From Undibacterium sp049340185 (GTDB taxonomy: Bacteria; Pseudomonadota; Gammaproteobacteria; Burkholderiales; Burkholderiaceae_D): DNA of 64,000 nucleotides. Below, piece by piece: positions 17,987 through 26,546 of this stretch. The notes under the pieces are model-generated. The model was not told the origin of the DNA. It did not search any database and was given only the letters and a program-made list of their open reading frames with translations. The stretch spans positions 124,001 through 188,000 of the forward strand of contig NZ_JBMPPC010000001.1 in assembly GCF_049340185.1 (NCBI RefSeq), written 5' to 3'. The translations under genes were made by a program, and so were the position numbers. Numbering within the stretch: position 1 is the first letter of the stretch; each line of letters starts with the position of its first letter.

Positions 17987-18020
17987 ACATAAAGGGCGCT
18001 GTCAGCGCCCTTTATGTTTA
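17987..18020. terminator. Terminator after cheV (bidirectional)
   Basis: A perfect 14 bp stem, ACATAAAGGGCGCT (17987-18000) and its complement (18004-18017), closes a 3-base loop. It sits between cheV and the convergent secreted-protein gene. Confidence 0.85.
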
Positions 18021-18096
18021 GAACTGAGCCCATCTATTGCGTCAATCTATTGCATCAATTATTCATCAATTTTATAGACAAGCAATATTCAGGAGA

Positions 18097-18543
18097 CTAG
18101 CGATCTGCCGGGACTTGTGCCGGAACCCGTTGCCAGCCAGAGGGGCAGCTTTTTATTGCAGGGTAAAATCCGTCCGGATTATGGCAATAGTACCAGTCGC
18201 CGTTGCCTTGCTGCGGTACGCTGGGACTGACATAGGTAGTTGTGCCAGACGACGTGCTAGTGACCGCCGGACCTGAGTAGCTTTGCTCAATGTAGACAGT
18301 CTGCGGTACGGTCGTTACTACCGGTGCGACAACAACTTCTGGATAATAGCGGTAAGTAGTCGGATAATAGTAAGGGCTGCCATAGTAATAGCTACTTCTG
18401 ACGATGGGAAATGGATTGACATAAAGTCCTACACCCCAGCGCGGACCATGATAAAAGTGAGGGTGGTCTGCCCAGGCGATGTTGCTGCTTGTTGCAGCAA
18501 GTAATGCCAGCGAGCAAAGCACGGATTTTGTCCAGTTCATCAT
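18097..18543 (-). CDS. Tyr-rich secreted or periplasmic protein
   Basis: A 148-residue protein with a clear Sec signal peptide (cleavage near AWA-DHP at about residue 25). The mature part is rich in Tyr, Pro, Val and Thr, with low-complexity stretches such as SSYYYGSPYYYP. It ends in a compact conserved-looking motif, WYYCHNPDGFYPAIKSC followed by PSGWQRVP, whose two cysteines could form a disulfide. I recognise this C-terminal motif from uncharacterised betaproteobacterial periplasmic or outer-membrane-associated proteins, but no function is known. The gene is single and ends next to the cheV terminator. Confidence 0.8.
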   Translation of the reverse strand: MMNWTKSVLCSLALLAATSSNIAWADHPHFYHGPRWGVGLYVNPFPIVRSSYYYGSPYYYPTTYRYYPEVVVAPVVTTVPQTVYIEQSYSGPAVTSTSSGTTTYVSPSVPQQGNGDWYYCHNPDGFYPAIKSCPSGWQRVPAQVPADR

Positions 18544-18856
18544 TAACCTCTTCAGTAAAATATAACTATAAGCATAGCAAGTTTAGGACGAAATGCATCG
18601 TCGTGCAGACCGAATTACAGCTTGTTACCAAATGAGCCATGAATAAACAAACTTGTTACTTGAGGTCGCACAGTGCCTAGTGACGCAGTATGAATACCAC
18701 GAACGATTTATAGCCTTTATAGGCTTAACACGCTTAATGCGCTTACAGTGTTTAATGTGCTGAATGTATTTAACACTGTGCACCCTGCATAAGTGACAAA
18801 CAGGATACAGAGCGAAGTCAGGCTCTTCCCCCACACCAACAGACTAAGGAACCAGC
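18544..18856. other. Intergenic region with AT-rich imperfect repeats
   Basis: A 313 bp gap between divergent genes. It contains short imperfect repeats of the type TTAATGYGCT, a small hairpin (AGCCT, TTAT loop, AGGCT) and an 8 bp inverted repeat ACAGTGTT/AACACTGT with a 19-base spacer near 18745-18780. These may be operator sites for the 18857 operon. I see no credible gene. Confidence 0.4.
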
Positions 18857-19081
18857 ATGACCTATGAAGAATATTTAGATGAAGTCACCACCTTAATGAC
18901 CGAGATGTATGATCTTAGCGACCAGGCAGCGATTAAGTATGTGATGCGCGCTCAGGCCGCAGACTATTTTAGCTTGCACGATGATCATCCGGAGATGCGT
19001 ACTCAGGAGCGTGCAGTGCAGGACGCGAAAATAGTCTTCGAACAAAGGAATAAATCACGTCCGGAAATTTATCGTAAATAG
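18857..19081 (+). CDS. Small acidic hypothetical protein upstream of CAT-like gene
   Basis: A 74-residue, mostly helical acidic protein (MTYEEYLDEVTTLMTEMYDL) with no recognised domain, membrane segment or signal. AAGGAA lies close upstream of the ATG. The stop codon is followed after a single base by the ATG of the CAT-like acyltransferase, so both are translated from one mRNA. The tight coupling suggests a functional link or a translation-coupling role, but nothing in the sequence indicates a biochemical activity. Confidence 0.75.
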   Translation: MTYEEYLDEVTTLMTEMYDLSDQAAIKYVMRAQAADYFSLHDDHPEMRTQERAVQDAKIVFEQRNKSRPEIYRK

Positions 19082-19082
19082 C

Positions 19083-19724
19083 ATGAAGACCGTTCTGGAT
19101 CTCGCTACCTGGAACCGGCGCGAGCACTTTGCCTATTTTTCGCAATTTGAAGAACCTTTTCACGGTATTGTCGCTCACGTGGATTGCACTTTGGCACGGC
19201 AATATTGTCAAGAGCGGCAATTATCATTCTTCCTGTTTTATTTGTACCAGATAGTAAAAGCCGTCAATCAAACGGATGCCTTGCGATACCGGATTGAAGA
19301 CGGGAATGTCGTCGATTACGCTAGGATCAATGCGTCTGCAACGGTACAGCGCGATGATCATAGCTTCGCTTTTTGTGATTTTCCGTTTGAGCCGTCGTTT
19401 TTAGCATTTGTTTCGGGTGCCGAGGTGGCAATGACTCGTGCCCGGCAAACTAGCGGCTTAGGTTTTAATGCAGAAATGGCCCGCAATGACGTCATCCATT
19501 TTTCCGCAATTCCCTGGATCAGTTTTACTGGGCTTACACACGCCAGGCAGTTTAAGGAAAAAGACAGTGTGCCCAAAATATCCGTCGGAAAATATCTTGA
19601 ACAAGACGGTAAACTTATGATGCCTGTCGCTGTTTTTGCTAATCATGCTTTAGTGGATGCCTACGATGTTCATTTGTTTTTGCAAAAACTCGAATCCTTG
19701 ATGGAGCAGCCGCCAGAAGAATGA
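19083..19724 (+). CDS. Chloramphenicol acetyltransferase-like acyltransferase
   Basis: A 213-residue protein with the length and trimer-type fold signature of type A chloramphenicol acetyltransferases: WNRREHFAYFSQF near the start, FFLFYLYQIVKAVN, FSAIPWISFTGLTH and a C-terminal active-site segment. The catalytic His is His188 in FANHALVDAYDVHLFL. The family's usual HHxxxDG reads NHALVDA here, so the first His is Asn and the final Gly is Ala (Asp192 retained). Acetyl-CoA-dependent acylation is likely, but chloramphenicol need not be the substrate. It is co-transcribed with a 74-residue protein one base upstream. Confidence 0.85.
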   Translation: MKTVLDLATWNRREHFAYFSQFEEPFHGIVAHVDCTLARQYCQERQLSFFLFYLYQIVKAVNQTDALRYRIEDGNVVDYARINASATVQRDDHSFAFCDFPFEPSFLAFVSGAEVAMTRARQTSGLGFNAEMARNDVIHFSAIPWISFTGLTHARQFKEKDSVPKISVGKYLEQDGKLMMPVAVFANHALVDAYDVHLFLQKLESLMEQPPEE

Positions 19725-19884
19725 ATTTGGCCGAATCTAGCCAATTCTCGCTAATTCTGACCGCTAGCATCGCCGCCGACATCGACTGTTGATGGGGCTG
19801 CGATTGAAATACACTCTGAGTTCACTCTCACCTCGATCAATCACAGCGTGCTGTGTTGTCTTACTTCTTTTTGGTACTCTTGTT

Positions 19885-21165
19885 ATGTCATTTTCTTCAC
19901 TTGGTTTATCTGCCGCACTGGTTAATGCAGCCCAAGAGCGCGCTTATCGCGAGCCCACGCCTATTCAGACAACCGCGATTCCTGCCATTTTAGCGGGACG
20001 CGATGTGCTGGCGTCGGCTCAGACAGGATCTGGCAAGACCGCAGCTTTTTGCCTACCTTTGTTGCAAACCTTGGTGAACAAGCCGCGTGGTGAGACCCGA
20101 GCCGTCCAGATATTGATCCTGGTGCCTACCCGCGAGCTGGCAACCCAAGTCGGTGAGACTTTGCGCATCTTAGCGCAACATCTGCCACAGCCCGTCAAAC
20201 TCGCAGTACTGTTCGGCGGTATATCGATTAATCCGCAGATGATGCATTTACGCGGAGGTGCCGATATCGTGATTGCCACGCCAGGTCGTTTGCTTGATCT
20301 GGTGTCGCATAATGCGCTGCAACTTTCTGCGGCACGTACGCTGGTATTGGATGAAGCTGATCGTCTGCTCGAATTAGGCTTCGCGGACGAGTTGCATCAG
20401 GTAGTAACATTATTGCCTGTACAAAGACAAAATTTGTTTTTCTCCGCGACTTTTTCTCCACAAGTTACTTTGCTGGCAAAGACTATGCTGCACGATCCTG
20501 TTCAGATCGAGATCGCAACCACAGCGGATACTGCACCCGACATTCAGCAGCGCGCAATTGTGGTCGATGCCAAACAGCGTACACAGTTATTGCGGCACCT
20601 GATTACCAGCGAAAAATGGCCGCGTGTGCTGGTCTTTGTCGCGACCAAATATGCGGCCGATCTGATTTCGACCAAACTGCGTCGTGCGGACATCAATGCC
20701 GAAGCCTTTCATGGCGAGCAAAGTCAGGGTAAGCGTAGCCAGGTGCTCAGCGATTTCAAAGCATCCCGGCTCAAGGTGGTGATTGCGACCGACGTAGCGG
20801 CGCGCGGTATCGATGTCAGTCAGCTCCCGGTGGTGGTGAACTATGATTTGCCGCGCTCCAGTGAGGATTACACACACCGTATCGGACGTACCGGCAGGGC
20901 AGGAGAGTCGGGTCTTGCAATCAGTTTTGTCTGTGCCGACAGTGCGAATGAAGCGCATTTTCGCTTGATAGAACAACGACATAAAATCAAAGTAGCACGC
21001 GAGTATATTCCTGGTTTTGAGCCCACCTTGGATGGCGCTGCATCCGGCGTGGCGGCATCTGATGCCACTGTCGTTGTTGCCGTCAGTGATCCGAATGGGG
21101 GTATCAAGGGAAAACGTCCGAGCAAGAAAGATAAGTTGCGCGCTCTCGCCGCTAAATCTGAGTAA
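19885..21165 (+). CDS. rhlE: DEAD-box RNA helicase, RhlE type
   Basis: A 426-residue DEAD-box helicase starting MSFSSLGLSAAL, the usual RhlE start, with ASAQTGSGKT, PTRELATQV, ATPGRLLDLV, VLDEADRLLELGF, SATF and HRIGRTGRAG. The C-terminal tail is short and basic (GKRPSKKDKLRALAAK), without a DbpA-type RNA-binding domain. The tail starts after REYIPGFEP, typical of RhlE. It probably takes part in ribosome maturation or RNA decay. A longer reading frame begins at 19789, but the added residues do not fit the family. It is followed by a non-coding repeat element. Confidence 0.92.
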   Translation: MSFSSLGLSAALVNAAQERAYREPTPIQTTAIPAILAGRDVLASAQTGSGKTAAFCLPLLQTLVNKPRGETRAVQILILVPTRELATQVGETLRILAQHLPQPVKLAVLFGGISINPQMMHLRGGADIVIATPGRLLDLVSHNALQLSAARTLVLDEADRLLELGFADELHQVVTLLPVQRQNLFFSATFSPQVTLLAKTMLHDPVQIEIATTADTAPDIQQRAIVVDAKQRTQLLRHLITSEKWPRVLVFVATKYAADLISTKLRRADINAEAFHGEQSQGKRSQVLSDFKASRLKVVIATDVAARGIDVSQLPVVVNYDLPRSSEDYTHRIGRTGRAGESGLAISFVCADSANEAHFRLIEQRHKIKVAREYIPGFEPTLDGAASGVAASDATVVVAVSDPNGGIKGKRPSKKDKLRALAAKSE

Positions 21166-21246
21166 TTCAGCCTCGGGAGAGTATTTCAATAGGGATCTTC
21201 TAAAACTCTTTTCATCCATATTTTCTGGAGCCGTTTGCTCCGACTA

Positions 21247-21422
21247 CTCCAGCCTTTTCTCTGTGTCTCGGCCCTGCGTTGAGCGATTTTGTTTTTGCGT
21301 CAGAGCGCTATCGATGTGATCTTCAATTTGGAGTTTTTTTATAAGTTCCCGATATGCTTTCCGCAATACTGGTGCGGCTTGCAGACTGATTTCGGCCAGT
21401 AAGCCGCACCAGTATTGCGGGA
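21247..21422. repeat. Composite dispersed repeat element, copy D
   Basis: A non-coding element of about 176 bp made of a block sharing the words TTTTTGCGTC and TATCGATGTGAT with copies at 49.0 and 52.5 kb, then an inverted-repeat unit. The inverted repeat is a perfect 20 bp stem (21361-21380 and 21401-21420) around a 20-base spacer. It lies between the convergent rhlE and acetyltransferase genes, where it could also end transcription. The rest of the 21166-21571 gap holds nothing I can name, apart from triplicated CGTTACGGCTATTTCGTT-like words near 21480. Confidence 0.75.
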
Positions 21423-21571
21423 TCGATTCAGGGAATTCCTGGAGAATCCTGTTTGAACGCATTAGGTCGTTGCAGCTATCTCGTTACGGCTATTTCGTTA
21501 CGGCTATTTCGTTGCAACTACCTTATTGCAGTTATATCGTGGTAATTCTGACTTCACTCAGAACCACACTA

Positions 21572-22105
21572 TTACAGCGAACGGATAACCCGGCATGGGT
21601 TACCCGCCGCAACGACATCAGATGGTACATCCTGAGTAACGACACTGCCAGCGCCGATGACTGATCGTGCGCCGATACGGACTCCCGGTAGGATGACGCT
21701 ATTGCCGCCTATCCAGCAATCGTCTCCTAGATGAATCGAGGCAACTAATTGTAATCCAGCGGCACGTTCAGCGGCATTAACGGGGTGTGTGGTGGTATAT
21801 AAATGCACCGCAGGGCCGAGCAATACGCGGGCGCCGATATGAATCGCGGCGGCGTCCAGCATGACACAATGATGATTCGCAAAAAAATCCTCACCGAGGA
21901 AGATATTTTTCCCGTAATCACAATAAAAATCTGGTTCGATAAAGGCCGACGACACCGCCCCAAATAGCTGCTGAAACAAGGGTTGTCGTTGCTTCATTTG
22001 TTGCACCGGAATGGCATTGATCTGTCTGCAAAGCTGTTTTGCCTGTTTGCGCGCCGATAGATGCGATGGCAGTCGCGGGTTGAATGGTTCTAACGTCTTT
22101 GTCAT
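21572..22105 (-). CDS. LacA/Maa-type sugar O-acetyltransferase
   Basis: A 177-residue left-handed beta-helix acetyltransferase of the maltose/galactoside O-acetyltransferase family. It shows the N-terminal helical cap, FYCDYGKNIFLGEDFFANHHC, the catalytic His in TTTHPVNAAER, and the hexapeptide turns DDCWIGGNSVILPGVRIGARSVIGAGSVV followed by the ending VAAGNPCRVIR. It transfers acetyl from acetyl-CoA to a sugar hydroxyl; the acceptor is unknown. The pssA stop and this ATG overlap (TGATG; the A at 22105 is shared), so it is translationally coupled to phosphatidylserine synthase. A GTG at 22108 is an alternative start. Confidence 0.9.
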   Translation of the reverse strand: MTKTLEPFNPRLPSHLSARKQAKQLCRQINAIPVQQMKQRQPLFQQLFGAVSSAFIEPDFYCDYGKNIFLGEDFFANHHCVMLDAAAIHIGARVLLGPAVHLYTTTHPVNAAERAAGLQLVASIHLGDDCWIGGNSVILPGVRIGARSVIGAGSVVTQDVPSDVVAAGNPCRVIRSL

Positions 22106-23466
22106 CACAGCACGCGGTACGCCAGTCTATCCATCCGGGTCCGGCTCAGACGGCCAAGCAGACGCCGGACGGCGGGAGGGTAATCTACCGTTTTTTCTAT
22201 CTCACTGTAATGAGCGATCGCCTTGGTATGCTGAAAAATACTGCGTAATTCCTCTTGTCTTTGCAAGGCTAATTCTTGCTCTGGATCCCGTATCAATAAA
22301 GCGTTTTCCAGATCGAGCCGGAAGGCGCGGGGATTCAGGTTGTTCCCGGTGACCAGCATGATTTGCTGGTCAATCCACATGCCTTTCAGGTGGTAGGTGT
22401 TGTCACCGTCTTTCCATAAATGCAGATGTAATTGTTTGCCTAGTTCGGCCTGATGTGCCTTAGCGAAACGGCGCAAATTGGTTTCATACAAATAGGGCAA
22501 TGCGCCTATCACTTTAAAGCTTTGCTCTGGTGGAATGTAGAAATCATTTGCCGTTTTATCACCGACGATGATGTCGATGTTGACGCCGCGTTTTAGCGCA
22601 CGGTTGATCTCACGGGTTACGGTGAGAGGGAAATTGAAGTAGGGCGTACAAATCGTAATTTGTTCCCGGCTAGCTGCCAGCAACTGGCAGATGACCCGAT
22701 TTAACGGGTTATTTTTTCCGACTCCGACCAGCGGCGTTACCGTCAATTGCGGCACAGAAGATGTGTTTGAGGGCGTGTAAGCTACGGAGTAGCGGGCGCG
22801 CTTTAGTTGCTCCCTGAATTCGTGAATTTCGCGCCGGATACTGCGGGTTGAGGGGATCTGCGGCGTATCTAACTTATGTACCGCCGCTGCGGCCAGAATA
22901 TGCTCGCGTATGAACTGCACCATGCTATCGGCAAGAATTTTATTCTGGATTAGCAGATAGCGGTCATGGCGGTATTTATCCAGTTTATGCAGATACACAT
23001 TATTCAAACTCGCGCCGCTATAGATCACGACATCGTCAATCACAAAACCCTTGAGATGCAGGACGCCGAACAGCTCGCGCGTTTGCACCGGAACGCCGTA
23101 GATCGGGACGTCAGTGGAGTGAAGCAAGGCTTGATCCTGATACCAGCCCGCATTGCCTGCTTGTTTATTCGCTAGTCTTGCCTCGCCGATTAAGCCGCGT
23201 TGCGCTCTGTGCCAATCAACCAGCACGCGGATATCCAGCGCTGGACGCAGGGCTTTTGCCGCATGCAATGCTGCCAGAATTTCTGCACCGGCTTCATCAT
23301 GCTGGAGATAAAGACTGCACAGATAAATGCGATGTCTGGCTCCTGCAATCTGCTCAAGAAGTTCTGTTCTATACGCCGCTGCGCTATGCAAGGTAGTGAC
23401 CGAACTTGCTCTCAAAGGTATCAGCGGTAATTGATCCAGCGAATCACGTGAATTGAACAAGGCCAT
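22105..23466 (-). CDS. pssA: CDP-diacylglycerol--serine O-phosphatidyltransferase (PLD-type)
   Basis: A 453-residue phosphatidylserine synthase of the Gram-negative PLD superfamily, closely like E. coli PssA over the whole length. Two HKD motifs are present: His137/Lys139/Asp144 in HLKGFVIDD and His359/Lys361/Asp366 in HLKGMWIDQ. Other shared landmarks are VLVDWHRAQRG, YSGASLNNVYLH, VGDKTANDFYIP and TGNNLNPRAFRLDLENA. It makes phosphatidylserine, the precursor of phosphatidylethanolamine, at the membrane-ribosome interface. It is first in an operon with the overlapping O-acetyltransferase gene. Confidence 0.95.
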   Translation of the reverse strand: MALFNSRDSLDQLPLIPLRASSVTTLHSAAAYRTELLEQIAGARHRIYLCSLYLQHDEAGAEILAALHAAKALRPALDIRVLVDWHRAQRGLIGEARLANKQAGNAGWYQDQALLHSTDVPIYGVPVQTRELFGVLHLKGFVIDDVVIYSGASLNNVYLHKLDKYRHDRYLLIQNKILADSMVQFIREHILAAAAVHKLDTPQIPSTRSIRREIHEFREQLKRARYSVAYTPSNTSSVPQLTVTPLVGVGKNNPLNRVICQLLAASREQITICTPYFNFPLTVTREINRALKRGVNIDIIVGDKTANDFYIPPEQSFKVIGALPYLYETNLRRFAKAHQAELGKQLHLHLWKDGDNTYHLKGMWIDQQIMLVTGNNLNPRAFRLDLENALLIRDPEQELALQRQEELRSIFQHTKAIAHYSEIEKTVDYPPAVRRLLGRLSRTRMDRLAYRVL

Positions 23467-23628
23467 GTAAAGTTAAACACAAAATAGGGAAGGCATGATG
23501 GTAACACCGGAGTTTGTCAGAATGAGTTCAACTTCTTGCCAATTTGCCACATCCATGGAAAATCCCGGATAATCTTGGATTATGATTTAGCCCATCGTAA
23601 TTTTCATTCTAATGACAAGGTAAAGCAC

Positions 23629-24162
23629 ATGAAGTGTAGTCTGAATAAAGCGGGTGTCGCACTCGCCCTGCTGGTCGCTTCTCTATCAAGCGGTGTGAGT
23701 AGCAGCGCTTATGCGCAGTTCCGCAATGCGCTACCTAACGCCACCAATGCGACCAACGCCACCAACGCCACCAATGCCGCCGATAGCCCGGTCATTGTGC
23801 CTGACGCACCGGAGCAGGTAACGGCATTGATCAAACACGACAGCCAGATTGGCAGTGGTGCTGAAGCGGTGTACGGTTCGCTGGTTGAGGTTCATTACAC
23901 TGGCTGGCTGTATAAGCCGAAATCTCCCAGCTTGCGTGGCAGTAAATTTGACAGCTCACGTGACGCCGGACAAGTATTTCCTTTTCAGCTGGGCGCGCGC
24001 CAGGTCATCAAGGGCTGGGACATGGGCGTCATGGGAATGAAAGTCGGCGGTAAACGTACCCTGATCATCCCCAGTTATCTAGGCTACAGCACAACGGGCT
24101 CTGGCTCTATTCCGCCGAATGCGGCATTGATTTTTGATATTGAGTTATTGAGCGTGAAGTAA
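23629..24162 (+). CDS. Exported FKBP-type peptidyl-prolyl isomerase
   Basis: A 177-residue protein with a Sec signal peptide (MKCSLNKAGVALALLVASL, cleavage near AYA-QF). A short Asn-Ala-Thr repeat linker (about 37-51) precedes an FKBP domain (about 60-177). FKBP landmarks are VEVHYTGWLY, KFDSSRD, FPFQLGARQVIKGWDMG, GGKRTLIIP, LGYS and PPNAALIFDIELL. It likely assists folding in the periplasm. The start ATG 23629 has AAGG upstream and gives a proper signal peptide; the longer frame from 23536 does not. The NAT repeat is encoded by five 9-bp units. Confidence 0.92.
   Translation: MKCSLNKAGVALALLVASLSSGVSSSAYAQFRNALPNATNATNATNATNAADSPVIVPDAPEQVTALIKHDSQIGSGAEAVYGSLVEVHYTGWLYKPKSPSLRGSKFDSSRDAGQVFPFQLGARQVIKGWDMGVMGMKVGGKRTLIIPSYLGYSTTGSGSIPPNAALIFDIELLSVK
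23737..23781 (+). repeat. Five 9-bp tandem repeats in FKBP linker
   Basis: Five consecutive 9-bp units of the type AAYGCSACC (the last ends GCC) encode Asn-Ala-Thr repeats directly after the signal peptide. Being in frame, a change in unit number would only change linker length. Confidence 0.85.
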
Positions 24163-24494
24163 TCAGGACGGTCTGAGGCTAACAACATCGGGCATAAAAT
24201 ACAGAGTAGTGGACTGATATTGGTTTATTTGTTGCGATCCGCAGGCTGGATGCGGCTTTCAGAGGCATTTCGTGCCACCAGGCGCATCTGGCCTGCGGGT
24301 TCAGTTTTTTTCGCTTTTAAAAGAAGAAATCTGAACCGGAAATAAAAATGAAGGCTCCGGCACTTTTTGCGATATTAACTGTCTAAGCGCTGGCCTCAAA
24401 AATAATGCTGTTCAAAAAAACAAGCAGGCTAACCGACCCGTAGTGGCAGACCATGCCCTGCCTCTGAATTTACTCATCGTATTTGAAAGTGTTT
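24163..24494. other. Intergenic region with solo nested inverted repeat (copy A)
   Basis: This gap between the FKBP and CocE genes holds copy A of the 64-bp nested inverted repeat (24237-24300). Overlapping its end is an AT-rich hairpin with GGTTCAG and CTGAACC arms enclosing CTTTTAAAAG (about 24298-24345). No gene is visible. Confidence 0.6.
24237..24300. repeat. 64-bp nested inverted repeat, copy A
   Basis: The outer arms ATCCGCAGGC (24237-24246) and GCCTGCGGGT (24291-24300) enclose an inner arm pair TGCG...CGCA and a central GGCA/TGCC hairpin. It has the same length and outer-arm sequence as copies B and C. Confidence 0.8.
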
Positions 24495-26489
24495 ATGTCA
24501 GCTTTACGCCCCTTGTTGAAATCCATTTGTCTCGCCTTCCCGCTGTGCTTCGGCATGCTGCCATTCTCTGCTTTTGCCGACAGACTCAACGTTCAAGAGA
24601 TGGATAAGGCCGATGCCGATGCTGCTAAACCGGGTTTTCGCGAAAATTACACCAAGTACGAATATCGCATCCCCATGCGCGATGGCGTAAAGTTGTTCAC
24701 TGTCGTTTATGTTCCTAAAGATGCCAGCAAATCGTATCCCTTTCTGATGAATCGCACGCCGTACAGCGCGGGGGTGCACGATCAGGGAGAATTGCATTAC
24801 GGTGTTGATTTTTATCCGACCTCTTTAGGGCCATCTAAAGACTTCGAGACGAGCGGTTATATTTTTGTGAATCAGGATGTGCGCGGGCGTTACATGTCCG
24901 AGGGGAAGTGGCAAGAGATGACGCCGCATCAAAAGGCAGTACGCTTAGCGGGTGAGGGTGTTGAGAGCCAGGATATGCATGACACGGTCGAGTGGCTGCT
25001 AAAAAATATCCCGGGCAATAATGGCAAGGTCGGCATCTGGGGCATCTCTTATCCGGGTTTCTATACGTCGGCCAGTGTGATTGATTCGCATCCTGCGATC
25101 AAGGCCGCATCGCCGCAGGCACCTGTAACGGATTTGTTTATGGGCGATGATTCGTACCATGGCGGTGCCTTTATGCTGGCAGCGAATTTTGGCTTCTACG
25201 CGAGTTTTACGAATGAACAAAATCCGACAAATCTGCCCAAGCGCTGGGAGCAATTCGAGTATGGAACTGAAAATGGCTATGACTACTTTTTATCGCATCT
25301 GACTTTAAAAAATATCACGAGTCAGCTCAGCGACAAACAGCGCGAATTGTTAATGCCAACGATCTTGCATACGACCTATGATGATTTTTGGAAGCCACTG
25401 AATATCGCTCCTCACCTCAAAAATATTCATGCGGCTATTTTGACAGTAGGCGGTTGGTATGACGCCGAAGATCCGCAAGGACCACTGACGACTTATCGCA
25501 GCATCAAGAAAAATAATAAAGACATTTTTAACGGCATCGTTATGGGCCCCTGGGCGCACGGTGGTTGGGGGCGCGCAGATGGCAAGAGCCTGGGTAACGT
25601 GAACTTTGATGTCAAAACAGGGGATTACTATCGTAAGAATATTGTCTTCCCTTTCTTTGAACAACATCTGAAAGGCGTATCCGGTAAAGCGATTCCAGAA
25701 GCGCAGGTATTTGAAACCGGTACCAACGTCTGGCGCAGCTATACAAGCTGGCCGCCACAACAGGCACAGGCACGCACGCTGTATCTTGGCGCAAACGGCC
25801 GCTTATCCTGGACTCAGCCGAAAGTGGATGGTGGCGATATAGCTTCCCAGTTTGACGAATATGTCAGCGATCCAAAAAAACCGGTTCCTTTCGTCGGCTA
25901 CACAACCATCGGCGTACCGCAAGAATATCCGGTCGCTGACCAGCGTTTTGCCTCGACTCGTCCCGATGTACTGGTATATAAAACCGAACCGCTCGAAGAA
26001 GATGTCACGGTGCTTGGTGAGATTTCACCCCGACTCTTTGTCTCAACCTCGGGTACAGATGCGGACTGGGTAGTGAAGCTGATTGACGTTTATCCGAATG
26101 AGTATCCATCGGCTGCTGCGCCAAGGAACCGCGCTAATGACGTGCCGCCACCATCCGTGACCATGGCGGGTTATCAGCAACTGGTACGTGGTGAGCCGAT
26201 GCGCGGCAAATTCCGCCAAAGTTTTGAGAAGCCGGTGCCCTTTGTTCCGGGACAAGTTGAGAGCCTGAACTACACAATGCCGGATATCAATCATACCTTC
26301 CGTCGCGGACACCGCATCATGTTGCAGATACAAAGTTCCTGGTTTCCTTTGGTCGATTTAAACCCACAAAAATTTATGGAAATTCCAGAAGCAAAACCTG
26401 AAGATTTTCAAAAGGCGACACAGCGGGTATATCATGCACCCGGACAGTTTTCCGGGATCGCCGTGCAGGTGTTACCGGGAACGAAGTAG
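24495..26489 (+). CDS. CocE/NonD-family (X-Pro dipeptidyl-peptidase-like) hydrolase, exported
   Basis: A 664-residue alpha/beta-hydrolase of the S15/CocE/NonD group, which includes alpha-amino-acid ester hydrolases and cocaine esterase. A signal peptide (about 1-28, ending SAFA-DR) indicates export. The nucleophile is Ser185 in GIWGISYPG. The acid Asp is probably in GWYDAEDPQG and the His in GPWAHGGW. The C-terminal jelly-roll domain carries SGTDADWVVKLIDVYP and the ending HRIMLQIQSSWFP, typical of the family. It probably hydrolyses acyl-amino-acid esters or amides in the periplasm. ATG 24495 is preferred over TTG 24483 because it gives a normal signal peptide. An M13 peptidase follows on the same strand. 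Confidence 0.92.
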   Translation: MSALRPLLKSICLAFPLCFGMLPFSAFADRLNVQEMDKADADAAKPGFRENYTKYEYRIPMRDGVKLFTVVYVPKDASKSYPFLMNRTPYSAGVHDQGELHYGVDFYPTSLGPSKDFETSGYIFVNQDVRGRYMSEGKWQEMTPHQKAVRLAGEGVESQDMHDTVEWLLKNIPGNNGKVGIWGISYPGFYTSASVIDSHPAIKAASPQAPVTDLFMGDDSYHGGAFMLAANFGFYASFTNEQNPTNLPKRWEQFEYGTENGYDYFLSHLTLKNITSQLSDKQRELLMPTILHTTYDDFWKPLNIAPHLKNIHAAILTVGGWYDAEDPQGPLTTYRSIKKNNKDIFNGIVMGPWAHGGWGRADGKSLGNVNFDVKTGDYYRKNIVFPFFEQHLKGVSGKAIPEAQVFETGTNVWRSYTSWPPQQAQARTLYLGANGRLSWTQPKVDGGDIASQFDEYVSDPKKPVPFVGYTTIGVPQEYPVADQRFASTRPDVLVYKTEPLEEDVTVLGEISPRLFVSTSGTDADWVVKLIDVYPNEYPSAAAPRNRANDVPPPSVTMAGYQQLVRGEPMRGKFRQSFEKPVPFVPGQVESLNYTMPDINHTFRRGHRIMLQIQSSWFPLVDLNPQKFMEIPEAKPEDFQKATQRVYHAPGQFSGIAVQVLPGTK

Positions 26490-26546
26490 TAACGAGATTG
26501 CGCTATAGCAGAGATCCTATTTTAAAAAATCAGAGAGACCCATACT

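Noticed and set aside
18625..18834. 69-codon minus-strand frame
   Set aside because: It is built from AT-rich imperfect repeats; no ribosome site or family features.
19083..19724. Chloramphenicol resistance gene
   Set aside because: Family fits, but the active-site motif is altered and there is no mobile or resistance context, so a resistance claim is not supported.
20587..21219. 210-codon minus-strand frame
   Set aside because: It lies antisense to the well-supported rhlE gene and shows no protein family features.
21244..21462. 72-codon minus-strand frame over the 20-bp inverted repeat
   Set aside because: It coincides with the non-coding composite element and has no ribosome site or family match.
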